A stretch of DNA of 7,329 nucleotides, taken from positions 1 through 7,329 of the forward strand of contig SXSO01000100.1 in the NCBI GenBank assembly GCA_005792205.1, written 5' to 3'. The stretch's first letter is position 1. Each line of letters begins with the position of its first letter. Shown piece after piece: positions 1 through 5,879 of this stretch. The DNA is from Bacteroidota bacterium. GTDB lineage: Bacteria; Bacteroidota; Ignavibacteria; UBA10030; F1-140-MAGs086. A program made the position numbers and the translations under genes. Below the pieces are notes generated by a model, which was not told the origin of the DNA, did no database searches, and saw only the letters and a program-made list of their open reading frames with translations.

Positions 1-279
1 AAAATCTATATTGAAAAAAGAAAAATATTTTTCTTTAAAACGAAAATTAAAAAACTCATTAATAAAAGGACCATCGGAAGTAGAATCAATTTTAGGAGTG
101 CTTAAAATAATACAAAAAATACAATCTTTATTATCTTTTTCTATATTTTTTCTTTCTTCAATTTTAAATGTTTTATTTTCATGAACAATATGAAAATGCA
201 AAAAACTTCCATATGTGTTAACTAAAAAATAAGAAAACAATAATAAGAATAAAAAATATTTTTTCTTTTCTTTGTACAT
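1..279 (-). CDS. Small exported protein with His cluster and CxxC, partial (3' end outside window)
   Basis: An open frame of 93 codons runs from ATG at 279 leftward off the window edge with no stop. Residues 1-7 are Lys-rich (MYKEKKK) and are followed by a hydrophobic stretch (about 8-20) ending near NTYGS. This is a typical signal peptide or single anchor, so the product is probably exported. Just after it come three histidines at 28, 30 and 33 (HFHIVH), then a Lys/Glu-rich linker, then CIFC at 53-56. His clusters followed by a CxxC pair after a signal peptide occur in small uncharacterised Bacteroidota proteins, so metal binding is conceivable but only inferred. The gene is divergent from the PASTA gene, 50 bp away. 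No Shine-Dalgarno sequence is visible. I do not recognise the family. The frame, signal peptide and AT-rich codon use like its neighbours make it likely to be real. Confidence 0.6.
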   Translation of the reverse strand, partial: MYKEKKKYFLFLLLFSYFLVNTYGSFLHFHIVHENKTFKIEERKNIEKDNKDCIFCIILSTPKIDSTSDGPFINEFFNFRFKEKYFSFFNIDF

Positions 280-329
280 ATTTTGAGTTAAAGATACAAA
301 AATTGTTTCTTATATTTTGAAAGAAACTT
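280..329. promoter_or_regulatory. Divergent intergenic region, probable promoters for both flanking genes
   Basis: This 50-bp gap separates the leftward exported-protein gene (ATG at 279) from the rightward PASTA gene (ATG at 330), so both promoters should lie here or just inside the genes. On the + strand TATATTTTG (311-319) loosely resembles the Bacteroidota -7 element TAnnTTTG. On the - strand TATCTTTA (296-289) is a similar weak match. Neither has a convincing upstream partner element at the right spacing, so the assignment rests on gene layout rather than on motifs. Confidence 0.35.
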
Positions 330-1082
330 ATGAAGATACCTCAAAAACTTAAATCAAAAAAATTATACATATTTATTTTATCAATTATTTTGTTTATCGT
401 TTTGATTGATAAAATTGTATTTCCATTTATAGTTCATAGAAAAAATATTGTTAAAGTTCCGTATTTATACTCACTTTCAATAAATGATGCAAGCAAAATT
501 TTAGATTCATTAGAATTAAACTACAAAATTGATGACACTATTTTTTCTTCAAAAGTAAAAATTGGAAATATAGTATTGCAATCAATTGATTCAAATAAAC
601 TTGTAAAAAAAGGAAGAACAATTTACTTTGCGATAAGTGGAGGAAAAGAAAAAATAACTGTTCCATCTCTTATTGGAAAAACATTGAGAGAAGCAGAGAT
701 AAATTTAAATTTTTCTAATTTTTTAATTGGAAAAATTTCATATATAACTTCTGATATATTTCCTCCTGGAATCATTATTTCTCAAAATCCAAATCAAAAC
801 ACAAAAATATTAAAAGATAGTTATGTGAATCTTACAATAAGTAAAGGAAGTGAAAGTGATAAAATTTTAGTTCCAGAAATTATTGGAATGCAACTCAATG
901 AAGCAAAAAAAACATTAGAACGTAAAAATTTTTTTCTTGGAAAAATCACTTTTCACCCAACACTTGATAAAGCACCAAATATGGTTTTAGAACAATTTCC
1001 AAGTAGTAATGGTTTTGCTTCTTTTGGGGATTCAATAGATGTATTTGTTTCGATAGAGCAAAAAAATATAATAGAAAACTAA
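330..1082 (+). CDS. Membrane-anchored protein with three PASTA domains
   Basis: A 250-residue protein with a basic N-terminus, one transmembrane segment at about residues 11-35, and three tandem PASTA domains outside the cytoplasm at about 41-105, 109-173 and 178-243. Each repeat starts with the typical V-P-x-hydrophobic turn (VKVPYL, ITVPSLIG, ILVPEIIG). Each then has a helix of the DAxxxL/EAxxxL type and a final strand of the YFAISGG/NLTISKG type. PASTA domains in other bacteria bind muropeptides or cell-wall precursors, usually as the sensor end of Ser/Thr kinases or of class B PBPs. Here there is no kinase or transpeptidase domain, so a binding or scaffold role at the cell wall is inferred. 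The TAA stop abuts the rpe ATG directly (TAAATG), so the two are surely co-transcribed. A PASTA gene next to rpe is an arrangement I associate with Chlorobiota/Ignavibacteria. There is no SD sequence; AAAGAAAC precedes the start. Confidence 0.88.
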   Translation: MKIPQKLKSKKLYIFILSIILFIVLIDKIVFPFIVHRKNIVKVPYLYSLSINDASKILDSLELNYKIDDTIFSSKVKIGNIVLQSIDSNKLVKKGRTIYFAISGGKEKITVPSLIGKTLREAEINLNFSNFLIGKISYITSDIFPPGIIISQNPNQNTKILKDSYVNLTISKGSESDKILVPEIIGMQLNEAKKTLERKNFFLGKITFHPTLDKAPNMVLEQFPSSNGFASFGDSIDVFVSIEQKNIIEN

Positions 1083-1742
1083 ATGAAAAGCATAAAAATT
1101 TCACCTTCAATTCTTTCAGCAGATTTTTCTAATTTAGAAAAACAAATTCAGGAAATGGAAAAAAGTGGTGCAAATTGGATCCATCTTGATGTGATGGATG
1201 GGCATTTTGTTCCAAACATTACATTTGGTCCAAAACTTATTTCATCAATTAGAAAAACTACAAAACTTCCTTTTGATGCACATTTGATGATTGAAAATCC
1301 AGATAATTATATTGAAAAATTTGTTGAAGCGGGATGCAATCATATAATTGTGCATATTGAAAGTTGTAAACATTTACATAGAACAAATAGTTACATAAAA
1401 AGTTTTGGAATAAAATCTGGAGTAACTTTAAATCCTGCAACTTCTATTGAAACAGTTTTTGAAATAATTGAAGATGTTGATATTGTTTTGATTATGAGTG
1501 TGGAACCCGGTTTTGGTGGACAAAAATTTATTCCATCGCAACTTAAAAAAATTGAAAAAATTGCAAATTATGTTTCTAAAAATAAACTAAAATGTGAAAT
1601 TGAAGTTGATGGAGGAATAAACGATAAAAACGCAAAAGCGGTAATAAATGCAGGAGCAACAGCAATTGTTGTTGGAAATTATTTATTTGCTTCAAACAAT
1701 ATTGCTACACAAATAGAAAAACTAAAAAGAGCAATTTTATAG
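1083..1742 (+). CDS. rpe: Ribulose-phosphate 3-epimerase
   Basis: A full-length 219-residue TIM-barrel enzyme that interconverts D-ribulose 5-phosphate and D-xylulose 5-phosphate in the cytoplasmic pentose phosphate pathway. Family signatures are intact: SPSILSADF (7-15, active-site Ser9), HLDVMDGHFVPN (34-45), FDAHLMI (64-70), the mobile phosphate-site loop MSVEPGFGGQ (138-147) and EVDGGIN (174-180). The four metal ligands are His34, Asp36, His67 and Asp176, with Asp36 and Asp176 as the acid/base pair. The C-terminal phosphate-binding turn is GNYLF (198-202), where GSYIF or GSAIF is more usual; this is a mild variation. Translation is probably coupled to the PASTA gene because no bases separate the stop and start codons. 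It converges on tag with a 15-bp gap. Confidence 0.97.
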   Translation: MKSIKISPSILSADFSNLEKQIQEMEKSGANWIHLDVMDGHFVPNITFGPKLISSIRKTTKLPFDAHLMIENPDNYIEKFVEAGCNHIIVHIESCKHLHRTNSYIKSFGIKSGVTLNPATSIETVFEIIEDVDIVLIMSVEPGFGGQKFIPSQLKKIEKIANYVSKNKLKCEIEVDGGINDKNAKAVINAGATAIVVGNYLFASNNIATQIEKLKRAIL

Positions 1743-1760
1743 TTTTTTTTTTAAAAACTA
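1740..1760. terminator. AT-only inverted repeat between convergent rpe and tag, possible weak bidirectional terminator
   Basis: TAGTTTTT (1740-1747) and AAAAACTA (1753-1760) form a perfect 8-bp inverted repeat around five T's. The TAG of each gene sits in one arm, so rpe and tag stop symmetrically in the same palindrome. A T-run follows on the + strand, but the stem has only one G-C pair. As an intrinsic terminator it would be weak, and function is inferred from position alone. Confidence 0.3.
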
Positions 1761-2276
1761 CTTTTTGAATTTCCAACAATGTTTATCATGAGGAACTTCA
1801 ATTTTTCCAATATTAAAAACAAACATTCTAATAATTTCTGGTCCTGCGAATTTCAATTTCTTTTTTAATTCTTTTTGACAACTTAATAAATCGTTTGAAA
1901 TAGAACCCAAAAACTTTTTGAAACTTCCAAACTCATTTTGGATTGCAAGAATTCTTTTAGCATTTTCAATTGTTGCTTCTATTTTCAATCTATTTCTTAT
2001 AATTGAAATATCATTTAATAATCGTAGTTTTTCTTTTTCAGAATATTTAGAAACTTTTTTTATGGAAAACTTTTCAAATGCAATTTTGAAATTTTTGTTT
2101 TTGTTCCAAATTGTTTTCCAACTCAAACCCGCTTGAAAAACTTGTTGTGTATATCGTTCAAAAAGTTCGTCATCAGTTTTAGGCATTGTTCCCCAAACAA
2201 AATCATGATAAAATTCTAATGATTCATCATCATTACACCAATTACATCTCTTTAAATTTTTATCTATTTTTTTCAT
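1758..2276 (-). CDS. tag: DNA-3-methyladenine glycosylase I
   Basis: A 172-residue member of the Tag family of the helix-hairpin-helix glycosylase superfamily, which excises 3-methyladenine from alkylated DNA. The zinc snap ligands that join the two termini in E. coli Tag can all be placed: Cys11 (RCNWC), His24 (YHDFVWG), and His163 with Cys167 (PHDKHC, same His-x3-Cys spacing). The core FQAGLSW (47-53), the IIRNRLKI segment (92-99) and KFAGPEI (142-148) match the family. One oddity is that aligning FQAGLSW to E. coli QQAGLSW puts Gln45 where E. coli has Glu38, the acidic residue that contacts the base. The protein is slightly short compared with E. coli Tag (about 187 aa), mainly in the region before the C-terminal helix. 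The ATG overlaps the methyltransferase TGA (ATGA), so translation is probably coupled. Confidence 0.9.
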   Translation of the reverse strand: MKKIDKNLKRCNWCNDDESLEFYHDFVWGTMPKTDDELFERYTQQVFQAGLSWKTIWNKNKNFKIAFEKFSIKKVSKYSEKEKLRLLNDISIIRNRLKIEATIENAKRILAIQNEFGSFKKFLGSISNDLLSCQKELKKKLKFAGPEIIRMFVFNIGKIEVPHDKHCWKFKK

Positions 2277-2931
2277 CGTAATATTTTTTTAATTGTTAAA
2301 TGTCTATCAGAAACTTTTTTCACTTCTAAATTTTCAAACATAATTTGTTGTAGCATATCTTCAATTTCTTCAACTTTAAGAGCAGCACAAAGTGAATCAA
2401 AAAATAATTTTTTTTGATACTCATTTTCATACTTTGCATATTTTTCAACAAGAAAATTTACTTCATTTGTAGAACTTGGACGAAATAAATCTTTGATAAA
2501 AATCACAGAATTTTTTCTTACTACTCTTTTTATTTCTTTTAAAACCTCAATTGGTTCTGGAATATGGTGTAATAAACTATTTGAAATTACAGCATCAAAA
2601 CTTTCATTTGGAAATGGAAGTTTTTTTGCATCTGCAAATTTTAAAGTTATATTTTTTGTGATTTTTTTTTATGAATATTTTTTTGTGCAATTTTTAACAT
2701 TTCATTTGACATATCAACAGCCATAATGTGTATGTTTGGATTTTTTTCACAAATTAAAATTGGAATTCTTGCAGTTCCACAACCAATATCTAAAACATTT
2801 CCAGATTTTGGAATAAATTCAATTACTGAATTTGCAAATTCTTCATTCACTTCTGAAAAGTCCATTGAATCATATTCAATTGCATCTTTTTCAGTATCCA
2901 TAATTTCTGGTTCTAAAATTCTTTTTAACAT
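2273..2931 (-). pseudogene. Class I SAM-dependent methyltransferase, single frameshift at an A9 run
   Basis: Read from ATG at 2931, the frame encodes 94 residues and then hits TAA at 2649-2647. The remaining domain continues without a stop in the next frame down to TGA at 2275-2273. The break falls at nine A's (coding strand, 2670-2662). With ten A's the product would be one 219-residue protein. It would have motif I VLDIGCGTA (46-54), the acidic residue Asp73 after motif II (AVDMS), FADA (99-102), and FDAVISNSLLHHI (112-124), all typical of Methyltransf_11/25 enzymes. The C-terminal part, with DLFRP (148-152) and FFDSL (177-181), resembles a widespread class of stand-alone methyltransferases whose substrate I cannot name. 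The stop overlaps the tag start (ATGA). Both halves stay well conserved, so possible explanations are a sequencing error, a very recent mutation, or correction by polymerase or ribosome slippage. Confidence 0.82.
2662..2670 (-). other. A9 homopolymer at the methyltransferase frame break
   Basis: The + strand has nine T's, giving CAT-AAA-AAA-AAA-TCA on the coding strand. One extra A, or a -1 slip of the ribosome on the in-frame heptamer A AAA AAA, gives CAT-AAA-AAA-AAA-ATC-ACA and joins the two methyltransferase halves exactly. Runs of nine A's are known sites of RNA polymerase slippage (for example Thermus dnaX and AT-rich insect symbionts). Whether slippage happens here is inference. Confidence 0.6.
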
Positions 2932-2942
2932 ATAAAATTTTT
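2932..2942. promoter_or_regulatory. 11-bp divergent gap; promoters must overlap the coding regions
   Basis: Only TATAAAATTTT-like bases separate the methyltransferase ATG (2931-2929) from the ATG of the small membrane gene (2943). The + strand TATAAA (2931-2936) is a -10-like box whose start site would fall at about the rightward ATG, implying a leaderless mRNA if it is used. No -35 or -33 element is convincing. The feature is a layout-based guess. Confidence 0.22.
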
Positions 2943-3197
2943 ATGATAACATATTTAGCAATTGTTTTTTTAGTTTTGATTCTTGTTATTGCATATTTTG
3001 GAATAAAATTCTTAATCCATCAAAAATCAATATCAATAGATGAAATAAACAATGAAAAATGCTCACTTTGTAGAAACAAATTAAATAAAAATAAACTTAT
3101 TGTACGTGAAGTTTTTGATGTCAAAGTTTTCTTCTTTTGTAAAAATTGCATTGTAAATTTGCACAATGAACTTACTCAAAAAAAAATTGATAACTAA
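2943..3197 (+). CDS. Small membrane-anchored protein with paired CxxC (zinc-ribbon-like), function unknown
   Basis: An 84-residue protein. Residues 3-25 form one strongly hydrophobic helix with almost no charge before it. A short polar linker follows, and then a small domain with two CxxC pairs, CSLC (40-43) and CKNC (66-69), separated by 22 residues. Two such knuckles are the usual layout of a zinc ribbon or rubredoxin-like metal site; metal binding is inferred. Net charge favours the Cys domain staying in the cytoplasm, but the topology is uncertain. The gene is divergent from the methyltransferase (11 bp) and its last 26 bp overlap the 3' end of thiI on the other strand. It has no SD sequence. 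I do not recognise a named family. The ordered anchor plus CxxC/CxxC architecture, and the absence of any leftward gene filling this space, argue that it is real. Confidence 0.68.
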   Translation: MITYLAIVFLVLILVIAYFGIKFLIHQKSISIDEINNEKCSLCRNKLNKNKLIVREVFDVKVFFFCKNCIVNLHNELTQKKIDN

Positions 3198-4341
3198 ATG
3201 TTTTCACTTTAATTTCTTTTAAACATTCATCAATTAAATTTTTACTATCAAGTTTTTTTTCTTCTTCAATCACTTCATTTAAATTTGCCCAAGTTTCAGG
3301 AGTTCGTGGAGATAAATACGAACAACAATCATCAAACGGTTCTTTTGAAATATTATATGTATTAATTTCAATTGCAATTTTCATGATTTCTTCTTTATCA
3401 AACCCGATTAAAGGGCGAAGAATCGGAAGATTTGCAACTTCATTAATTACAAAAATATTTTTCAATGTTTGAGAAGCAACTTGTCCTAAACTATCTCCTG
3501 TAACAAGAGCAAGCGCAGATTCTTTTTGAGCAATAATTTCAGCAATACGAACCATAAATCTTCTATAAAGTATAATTCTAAGTTTTTGATTTGTATTTGA
3601 AACAATATTTTGTTGAAGATTTGCAAAAGGAACAAGATATAATTTTGATTCAAATTGATATTGCGTTAAATTTTTTATTAAACTTTCAACTTGTAAAATT
3701 GAATTTTCGGATGTATAAGGACGAGAATGAAAATGAACAAAAATACATTTTGCCCCTCTTTTTATAATTTTATATGAAGCAATAGGAGAATCAAAACCAG
3801 CAGAAATTAGGGATATAGTTTTTCCACTTACACCAACTGGAAGTCCATTTGCTCCATAAATTTTTTGAGAATATATATATGAATTTTCATCAATGATTTC
3901 AATATAAATTGCAACATCTGGATTTTGCATCTTTGCTTTTAAAGAAAAATTTCTACACACAAATTCTCCAACAATTTTATTTACATCCATAGATTTTATT
4001 GGAAAACTTTTATCTACACGATTTGTATCAATTTTGAAAGTTAAAACATTTTTTTCTTTTAACATTTCAAAACTCATCTCACAAAATTTCTCAATATTAC
4101 TTTCAACTTCATAACCAACACAAATGTTTGCAATGCCAAAAACTTTTTTGAGTGAATCAATGATTAAATTATTGTTGTCAAGTTCAGAAAACTTAACAAG
4201 TGTTCTTCCAAATTGTGGAACTATTTCTACATTTTTTGGAAGAACTATTTTGAGATTATTGTGTAATTGTTTTTCAAAGAAATTTCTGTTTTTCTTTTTT
4301 AAAGTTATTTCATGATGATGAAGTATAATAACATTATTCAT
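3172..4341 (-). CDS. thiI: tRNA 4-thiouridine synthase ThiI, short form without rhodanese domain
   Basis: A 389-residue ThiI. The enzyme adenylates and thiolates U8 of tRNA using sulfur relayed from a cysteine desulfurase. Order of parts: N-terminal ferredoxin-like domain and THUMP domain (to about residue 160), then the PP-loop ATP pyrophosphatase domain. The PP-loop is SAGFDSP (180-186), with Ala where SGG is most common. GDSLGQVASQT (282-292) and EPFDDCCSYLSP (334-345) are further ThiI signatures; the Cys pair at 338-339 is in the region of the conserved catalytic cysteine. The C-terminal rhodanese domain of the 482-residue E. coli enzyme is absent, so tRNA thiolation is the likely role rather than thiamine thiazole synthesis. 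I chose ATG at 4341 because ThiI proteins begin with an I-x-L-H/R-x-x-E-I segment right after the start. A further in-frame ATG at 4368 would overlap glcF by 35 bp. The chosen start overlaps the glcF stop by 8 bp. It is the last gene of the secA operon. Confidence 0.93.
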   Translation of the reverse strand: MNNVIILHHHEITLKKKNRNFFEKQLHNNLKIVLPKNVEIVPQFGRTLVKFSELDNNNLIIDSLKKVFGIANICVGYEVESNIEKFCEMSFEMLKEKNVLTFKIDTNRVDKSFPIKSMDVNKIVGEFVCRNFSLKAKMQNPDVAIYIEIIDENSYIYSQKIYGANGLPVGVSGKTISLISAGFDSPIASYKIIKRGAKCIFVHFHSRPYTSENSILQVESLIKNLTQYQFESKLYLVPFANLQQNIVSNTNQKLRIILYRRFMVRIAEIIAQKESALALVTGDSLGQVASQTLKNIFVINEVANLPILRPLIGFDKEEIMKIAIEINTYNISKEPFDDCCSYLSPRTPETWANLNEVIEEEKKLDSKNLIDECLKEIKVKTFSYQFFFE

Positions 4342-5536
4342 ATTCAAAATATTTATCAAGAAATTCACTGATATGTAAAATTTCTGTTTGTGAATTATTT
4401 TTTTTTATTCCATATCGTAACTGATTTATACATCCAGAATTTTCACTTATAATAATTTCAGCAGAAGTGTTTTTTATGTTTTCAATTTTCAATTCTAACA
4501 ATTTCATTGAATCATCAAAGTTTGTTGCGTTATAAATTCCAGCACTTCCACAACATATATTTGGATCATTTAACTCAACAAAATCAATATTTGGAAGCGA
4601 TTTTAAAATTTTTCTTGGTTCAAGAAAAATTTTTTGAGAATGTCTTAAATGACAAGCATCCTGATATGAAATTCTTAAATTTTTAAATTTTGGTTTCAAT
4701 TTTGAAAAGTCAAACTTTACTAAAACTTCAGAAATGTCTCTCACCTTTTCTGAAAAAGATTCAAATTTTGTTTCATTAAAAACTTCTCCATATTGTTTCA
4801 TAAAAGCACCACATCCTGCATTTGTAGAAACAATATATTTATATTTTTTTCCATCAAAATATTCTACATTTTTTTTTGCAAGTTTTTTTGCATTTTTAAT
4901 ATCTCCATTATGAAAATGAAGTGCTCCACAACAATTGTTTTGCGAAACACAAACTCCATAGTTATTTTTTTGCAATAAATTTATTGTTGTCAAATTTACT
5001 TCCGTAAAACAAATATCATTTACACATCCAATTGGAAATCCAACTATATTTTCGTTTTCATATTGCTGATGAGTAGAAAAAAAATTTTTCCCATTTGAAA
5101 CTTTTGGAAATAACTGTAGCAATTCTAAAAATTTAATAGAATGCTTTTCCGTACCAGAAAATAATTCTTGAAATAAAAAAATAAATTTGAAAAAAATTTT
5201 TTTTCTTATTTGATTTAGTAATACAAAATTTAAAAAAAAATTTTTTAAAGAAAACTTTTTTTGAGAAAATGATTTTTGTCTATAATGATTTAGAATTGTT
5301 TCATATTTTACTCCAGATGGACAAGCACTTTCACAAGCAAAGCATCCAAGACAAAAAAACAATTCTCTTACAATTTCTTTACTAAAATCTAAATTTTTAT
5401 TTTCATAAAATTTCAAAAGTTGAATTCTTCCACGAGGTGATGATTTTTCATTTTGAGTTATCAAATATGTTGGGCAAGTTGGTAAACAAAATCCACATTG
5501 CACACATTTATCAATTTCATTTAGAACATTGTTCAT
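4334..5536 (-). CDS. glcF: Glycolate oxidase iron-sulfur subunit GlcF-like (Fe-S)-binding protein
   Basis: A 400-residue protein with two 4Fe-4S ferredoxin motifs, C11-x2-C14-x2-C17-x3-C21 and C62-x2-C65-x2-C68-x3-C72. Two cysteine-rich CCG domains follow: Cys171, CCG 202-204 and Cys242, then Cys295 (DACHLRH), CCG 328-330 and Cys369. This is the complete GlcF layout, and GCCGALH-like and CCGSAGIYN-like segments match it closely. GlcF carries electrons from the flavoprotein subunits (GlcD/GlcE, or a D-lactate dehydrogenase relative) that oxidise 2-hydroxy acids. No flavin subunit is encoded in this window, so the exact substrate is open. The stretch between the domains (about 90-125) is Phe/Lys rich, as expected for the amphipathic linker of the family. 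I chose ATG at 5536, which makes an ATGA overlap with the smr stop. A TTG nine bases upstream is a less likely start. Three nine-base A or T runs lie in this gene with the frame intact. Confidence 0.88.
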   Translation of the reverse strand: MNNVLNEIDKCVQCGFCLPTCPTYLITQNEKSSPRGRIQLLKFYENKNLDFSKEIVRELFFCLGCFACESACPSGVKYETILNHYRQKSFSQKKFSLKNFFLNFVLLNQIRKKIFFKFIFLFQELFSGTEKHSIKFLELLQLFPKVSNGKNFFSTHQQYENENIVGFPIGCVNDICFTEVNLTTINLLQKNNYGVCVSQNNCCGALHFHNGDIKNAKKLAKKNVEYFDGKKYKYIVSTNAGCGAFMKQYGEVFNETKFESFSEKVRDISEVLVKFDFSKLKPKFKNLRISYQDACHLRHSQKIFLEPRKILKSLPNIDFVELNDPNICCGSAGIYNATNFDDSMKLLELKIENIKNTSAEIIISENSGCINQLRYGIKKNNSQTEILHISEFLDKYFEYE

Positions 5537-5874
5537 TTTACCCAAACAATACTTGTTCCTTTATTTATTGAATCAGAAAAATTTTTGAGAGAAATTTTAC
5601 ATTCAATACACATACTTTGAAAATTTTCATTGTTTAAACTTAATTCTTCTCCACTAAAAAACTGGCAAATTTTTTCTCTATTTAAATATGCCCAATTCAA
5701 TGTTTCAGTTTTTAAAATTCCACCTTCACCTTTGCTTCCATATCCATGAATTATTTTTATTACTCGCAATGTTTTTGAATTTTTGACTTTAAGAAATGTA
5801 TAAGAAAGAAAATTATTTGCCTCTTCTCTATCCATTGGAGGATGAGCAATATCAACTGTTAAAATTATACTCAT
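5533..5874 (-). CDS. Small Smr (MutS2 C-terminal)-domain protein
   Basis: A 113-residue protein that is essentially one Smr domain. The strand with Asp8 (VDIAHPP) replaces the usual LDLHG start, helix REEANNFLSY (16-25) follows, and then strand RVIKIIHGYGSKGEGG (37-52). This last segment carries the HGxG loop and the Gly-rich turn that define the family, followed by the helix LKTETLNWAYL (54-64). Smr domains are nicking or RNA/DNA-cleaving modules in MutS2 and in stand-alone proteins. The target here is unknown. The C-terminal 35 residues, with CIEC at 89-92, lie beyond the core; a similar tail occurs in the HGYGS-type stand-alone group I recall, but I am unsure of this. ATG at 5874 is preferred over a TTG at 5895 inside secA. 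It leaves a 5-bp gap after the secA stop, with GGAAAA about 10 bases upstream as a weak SD. The stop overlaps glcF as ATGA. Confidence 0.8.
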   Translation of the reverse strand: MSIILTVDIAHPPMDREEANNFLSYTFLKVKNSKTLRVIKIIHGYGSKGEGGILKTETLNWAYLNREKICQFFSGEELSLNNENFQSMCIECKISLKNFSDSINKGTSIVWVK

Positions 5875-5879
5875 TATAA

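Noticed and set aside
1258..1440. 60-codon - strand open frame inside rpe
   Set aside because: It lies wholly within conserved rpe sequence and has no family features.
1918..2136. 72-codon + strand open frame antisense to tag
   Set aside because: It is the shadow of the well-supported tag gene; its Phe-rich composition comes from the Lys-rich opposite strand and it shows no motif.
2493..2935. Two + strand open frames antisense to the methyltransferase
   Set aside because: They mirror conserved methyltransferase codons, including motif I, and have no recognisable domain or start context.
4124..4315. 63-codon + strand open frame antisense to the N-terminus of thiI
   Set aside because: It is a shadow of thiI, low in complexity and without motifs.
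4342..4368. Longer thiI start at 4368
   Set aside because: It adds nine residues not expected before the first ThiI strand and deepens the overlap with glcF; the ATG at 4341 fits the family start.
4793..4978. 61-codon + strand Cys/Phe-rich open frame antisense to glcF
   Set aside because: Its Cys content reflects the reverse complement of Ala and Thr codons in glcF, and the glcF frame is fully supported.
5190..5240. A7T8 and A9T6 tracts looking like hairpins or a bent-DNA site
   Set aside because: They encode the Lys/Phe-rich linker of glcF and are expected from AAA and TTT codons in AT-rich DNA; no sign of a separate function.
5537..5545. TTG start for glcF at 5545
   Set aside because: The ATG at 5536 forms the ATGA overlap seen elsewhere in the window and sits at the usual distance before the first Cys motif.
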